A stretch of 6,799 nucleotides of DNA, taken from positions 1-6,799 of the forward strand of contig JABDRC010000055.1 of assembly GCA_013041945.1 (NCBI GenBank). Reading direction: 5' to 3'. The stretch comes from Halobacteria archaeon. Its GTDB lineage: Bacteria; Pseudomonadota; Gammaproteobacteria; UBA9214. The notes below the pieces were generated by a model. The model searched no databases. It was not told the origin of the DNA and saw only the letters and a program-made list of their open reading frames with translations. Shown one piece after another: positions 4,005-6,799 of this stretch; the stretch's first letter is position 1, and each line of letters begins with the position of its first letter. The position numbers and the translations under genes were made by a program.

Positions 4005-6799
4005 TCAGTTGTCCCGGAGCAGGTTGTGCGGTTTGCCGGCAAGCATGTCAAGCAGGTTGCCAACTGTATCAAATCGCAGCGGGTCTGTGGAAAAATCGCC
4101 GCTCAGCCGCAGCCCGGTACCGCCATCGAAGCGGAACTGCTGCGGTCGTTCCTGGACGAGACCGATCAGACCTTCGGTGTCGATTTGCGGGGCATCGGTG
4201 AACTGCACCCGACCTTCGCGGTTGCCGAGTTCGATTTTCCGTATACCCATTGGCGCGGCCAGCAGCTTGAAGGCGGTGATGCGGAACAGGTTCTTCGCGG
4301 GTTGCGGTAACAAGCCGAAGCGGTCGATCATCTCCACCTGGAGTTCGTCCAGCGCCTCCGCGGAAGTGGCACCGGCGATCCGCTTGTACAGGACCAGGCG
4401 GGTGTGCACATCGGGAATATAGCTGTCCGGCAGCAGGGACGGCACCTGCAGGTCGATCTCCGGCCCCTGGTGCAGGGGTGTATCGAGTTCCGGCGTGCGT
4501 CCTTCCCTGAGGGCCCTGACCGCCCGCTCCAGCAGGTCGGTATACAGTGAGAAGCCGATTTCGTGAATCTGGCCGCTCTGGTCCTCGCCGAGCAGTTCGC
4601 CGGCTCCGCGAATTTCCAGGTCATGGGTGGCCAGGGTGAAGCCGGCACCGAGTTCCTCCATCGATTCCACTGCCGCCAGGCGCCGGACGGCGTCCGCCGA
4701 CATCGCACGGCGCGGCGGCGTGATGAGGTAGGCATAGGCGCGGTGATGCGAACGACCGACACGGCCGCGCAGCTGGTGCAGCTGTGCAAGTCCCAGCTTG
4801 TCGGCGCGGTTCATGATGATGGTGTTCGCCGTCGGTACGTCGATGCCGCTTTCAATGATGGTCGAGCACAGCAGCAGATTGAAGCGACGGTGGTAAAAAT
4901 CCAGCATCACCTGCTCGAGGTCGCGCTCGCGCATCTGGCCGTGGGCAATACCGATCTCCGCCTCGGGAACGATAGCGGCCAGCTCAACCGCCATGCGATC
5001 GATGCTGGCCACATCGTTGTGCAGGAAATACACCTGTCCGCCGCGCTTGATCTCGCGCAGGCAGGCCTCCCTGATGATCGTCGTGTTCCATTCGCAGACG
5101 AAGGTCTTGATCGCGAGCCGGTTCGGCGGGGGCGTGCCGATGATCGACAGGTCGCGCATGCCGGCCAGTGACATATTGAGCGTGCGCGGAATCGGTGTCG
5201 CGGTCAGCGTGAGGATATCGATCTCCGCGCGCAGTGCCTTGATCCTGTCTTTCTGGCGCACACCGAAGCGGTGTTCCTCGTCGATGACAAGCAGTCCCAG
5301 CCGCTTGAAATGCACATCGGGCTGCAGCAGCTTGTGGGTGCCGATGGCGATATCCACGCTGCCGTCCGCCAGTCCCTGCAGTGTTTCCTGCTGCCCGGCG
5401 CGGCTGCGGAAACGCGACATCAGTTCAATGCGAATCGGCCAGTCGGAAAAACGGTCAAGGAAGTTCTGGTAATGTTGCTGCGCGAGCAGGGTGGTCGGCA
5501 CCAGCAGGGCAACCTGCTTGCCGCCCTGCACGGCAAGAAATGCCGCGCGCATGGCCACTTCCGTCTTGCCAAAACCGACATCACCGCACACCAGCCGGTC
5601 CATCGGGGTTGCCGACTGCATGTCCACCAGCACCTGGTCGATCGACGTTTCCTGGTCCGGCGTCTCCTCGAACGGAAAGGTTGCTGCAAAGGCGGCGTAA
5701 TCATCCTGCGGTGCGGCATGTGCGTGCCCCCGGCGGGCGGCACGGCGGGCATAGATGTCCAGTAATTCGGCGGCCACGTCGCGAATGCGTTTGCTCGCCT
5801 TGCGCCGGGCACGTTCCCACTGGTCGCTGCCCAGCCGGTGTAAGGGTGCGCTTTCCGGTGTGGCGCCGGTGTAGCGGCTGATCCGGTCCAGGGAGGCGAC
5901 CGGCACGTACAGCTTGTCGCCGCCGGCATACTCCAGTGCCAGGTATTCGGTCTCGATGCCGCCGGCATCGATCATTTCCAGGCCGAGGTAGCGGCCGACA
6001 CCGTGTTCCTCGTGTACCACCGGCGCATTGATTTCGAGATCGGTGAGATTGCGGACGATCGCGGCCGGATCGCGTACCGGCCGGCGACGGCGCGCCTGCC
6101 GCGCGCGCTCGCCGAGCAGCAGGGTCTCGGGAATAACGGCCAGCGGCGGTGAGTCCAGTACGAAACCCTGTTCCAGTGGCGCAACGCAGATGGCCTGCGG
6201 GGTATCCGCGCCGATAAATTCCGCCCAGCCCGCAACACCCGTGGTGCGTATGCCGAAGCCACGCAACTGTTGCTGCAGTATTTCGCGCCGACCGGTTGAT
6301 TCCACGGTGAACAGAATCCGGCCATCATGCTCGTTGATAAAACGCTGCAGTGCCGCGGCGGGCTGTTCGGCGCGCGGCCTGAACCTGACATCGGCCGGCA
6401 GGCGGGTGTCGTGTTGCCCGGGTGCGGCTGCATCGGTCCCCCGAAAGGGACTGACACGGATGCGCGGGTGGCAGCCCAGCCGGTCATGGCACTGCGCCGC
6501 GTCGATGAACAGCGCTGCCGGTTCCAGCAGGGGGCGTTCATGATCATGACGCAATGCGGCATAGCGTTCCCGAATCTGCGACTCGAAGGTATCGAAGGCG
6601 GACTCGGTGCCGTCAAGCTGGATGACGGTGGTATCATCCGGCAGATAATCGAACAGGGTCGCCGTATCCTCGAGAAACAGCGGCAGATAATATTCGATGC
6701 CGGTCGGCGCTATCCGGTTGCTGACATTCCGGTAGATCGGGCAGGCCTGGGGATCGCCTTCAAACATGGCGCGGAAGCGGCGCCGGAACAGTTTGATCG
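4005..6799 (-). CDS. mfd: Transcription-repair coupling factor Mfd, 5'-truncated by the window edge
   Basis: Mfd is an ATP-driven DNA translocase that pushes stalled RNA polymerase off damaged template strands and recruits UvrA to start nucleotide excision repair. The frame stays open to the window edge; the Met at 6767 is internal, since FRRRFRAMFEGDP continues an Mfd-like domain. About 930 residues are visible of roughly 1150, so the UvrB-like N-terminus with most of the UvrA-binding domain is missing. In order: the rest of the N-terminal half (D3-like, to about 6040); the CarD-like RNA polymerase-interacting domain (about 6026-5840, VVHEEHGVGRYLG); Walker A GDVGFGKTE (5585-5559); DEEH box (5282-5271); LTATPIPRTL; QLRGRVGRS (4775-4749); the TRG region HDLEIRGAGELLGEDQSG onward (about 4625-4542); and the regulatory C-terminal domain (about 4490-4010, PSLLPDSYIPD, RFGLLP). 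All helicase motifs look intact. It lies directly upstream of csiV, with a 3-base gap. Confidence 0.98.
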   Translation of the reverse strand, partial: IKLFRRRFRAMFEGDPQACPIYRNVSNRIAPTGIEYYLPLFLEDTATLFDYLPDDTTVIQLDGTESAFDTFESQIRERYAALRHDHERPLLEPAALFIDAAQCHDRLGCHPRIRVSPFRGTDAAAPGQHDTRLPADVRFRPRAEQPAAALQRFINEHDGRILFTVESTGRREILQQQLRGFGIRTTGVAGWAEFIGADTPQAICVAPLEQGFVLDSPPLAVIPETLLLGERARQARRRRPVRDPAAIVRNLTDLEINAPVVHEEHGVGRYLGLEMIDAGGIETEYLALEYAGGDKLYVPVASLDRISRYTGATPESAPLHRLGSDQWERARRKASKRIRDVAAELLDIYARRAARRGHAHAAPQDDYAAFAATFPFEETPDQETSIDQVLVDMQSATPMDRLVCGDVGFGKTEVAMRAAFLAVQGGKQVALLVPTTLLAQQHYQNFLDRFSDWPIRIELMSRFRSRAGQQETLQGLADGSVDIAIGTHKLLQPDVHFKRLGLLVIDEEHRFGVRQKDRIKALRAEIDILTLTATPIPRTLNMSLAGMRDLSIIGTPPPNRLAIKTFVCEWNTTIIREACLREIKRGGQVYFLHNDVASIDRMAVELAAIVPEAEIGIAHGQMRERDLEQVMLDFYHRRFNLLLCSTIIESGIDVPTANTIIMNRADKLGLAQLHQLRGRVGRSHHRAYAYLITPPRRAMSADAVRRLAAVESMEELGAGFTLATHDLEIRGAGELLGEDQSGQIHEIGFSLYTDLLERAVRALREGRTPELDTPLHQGPEIDLQVPSLLPDSYIPDVHTRLVLYKRIAGATSAEALDELQVEMIDRFGLLPQPAKNLFRITAFKLLAAPMGIRKIELGNREGRVQFTDAPQIDTEGLIGLVQERPQQFRFDGGTGLRLSGDFSTDPLRFDTVGNLLDMLAGKPHNLLRDN

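Noticed and set aside
4563..5171. Open plus-strand frames of 150-200 codons across mfd
   Set aside because: They are opposite the conserved helicase motifs of Mfd and show no domain of their own.
6765..6767. Met at 6767 as the start of mfd
   Set aside because: The frame remains open to the window edge with Mfd-like sequence (FRRRFRA) before it, and a start here would remove about 220 residues usual in the family.
1..6799. Defence system, mobile element, CRISPR array or novel cluster
   Set aside because: Almost every base belongs to recognised core genes in a known synteny; no transposase, integrase, repeat array, tRNA-linked junction or unrecognised gene is present.

Overview
This window reads as an ordinary chromosomal housekeeping region of a G+C-rich gammaproteobacterium (about 60% G+C by eye). 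The gene order nagZ ... S-methyl-5'-thioinosine phosphorylase / csiV / mfd matches, from memory, the Pseudomonas aeruginosa neighbourhood PA3005-PA3002. CsiV-type proteins are also typical of gammaproteobacteria. Nothing points to a plasmid, phage or insertion sequence. Genus and species cannot be told from the window.

Layout. A rightward set of four genes fills about 1-3291. These are the 3' three-quarters of nagZ (peptidoglycan recycling), then an AT-richer gap of about 80 bases, a five-helix YnaI-type MscS channel (854-1972), a hypoxanthine-guanine phosphoribosyltransferase (1953-2555) and an S-methyl-5'-thioinosine phosphorylase (2548-3291). The last three overlap one another by 20 and 8 bases. 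A leftward pair comes in from the right edge: mfd (transcription-repair coupling factor, 5' end beyond position 6799) and csiV (3288-4001), separated by only 3 bases. The two groups converge and share a four-base CTAG palindrome that holds both stop codons. No intrinsic terminator is visible there.

How the genes work together. The clearest functional link is between the phosphorylase and the phosphoribosyltransferase. The first would release hypoxanthine from methylthioinosine, the second would convert hypoxanthine to IMP. Together they form a two-step purine salvage route from the polyamine/SAM by-product methylthioadenosine, provided an MTA deaminase is encoded elsewhere. NagZ and CsiV both concern the cell wall, and the channel protects against osmotic downshift. 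Their proximity may be only conserved synteny.

Coding density is near complete. The only gap worth the name is 771-853. No tRNA, rRNA, CRISPR array, mobile element or large repeat was seen. I did not find an undescribed system. The most interesting points are the salvage pair, the channel gene lying between nagZ and the salvage genes, and the convergent stop-codon overlap without a terminator.
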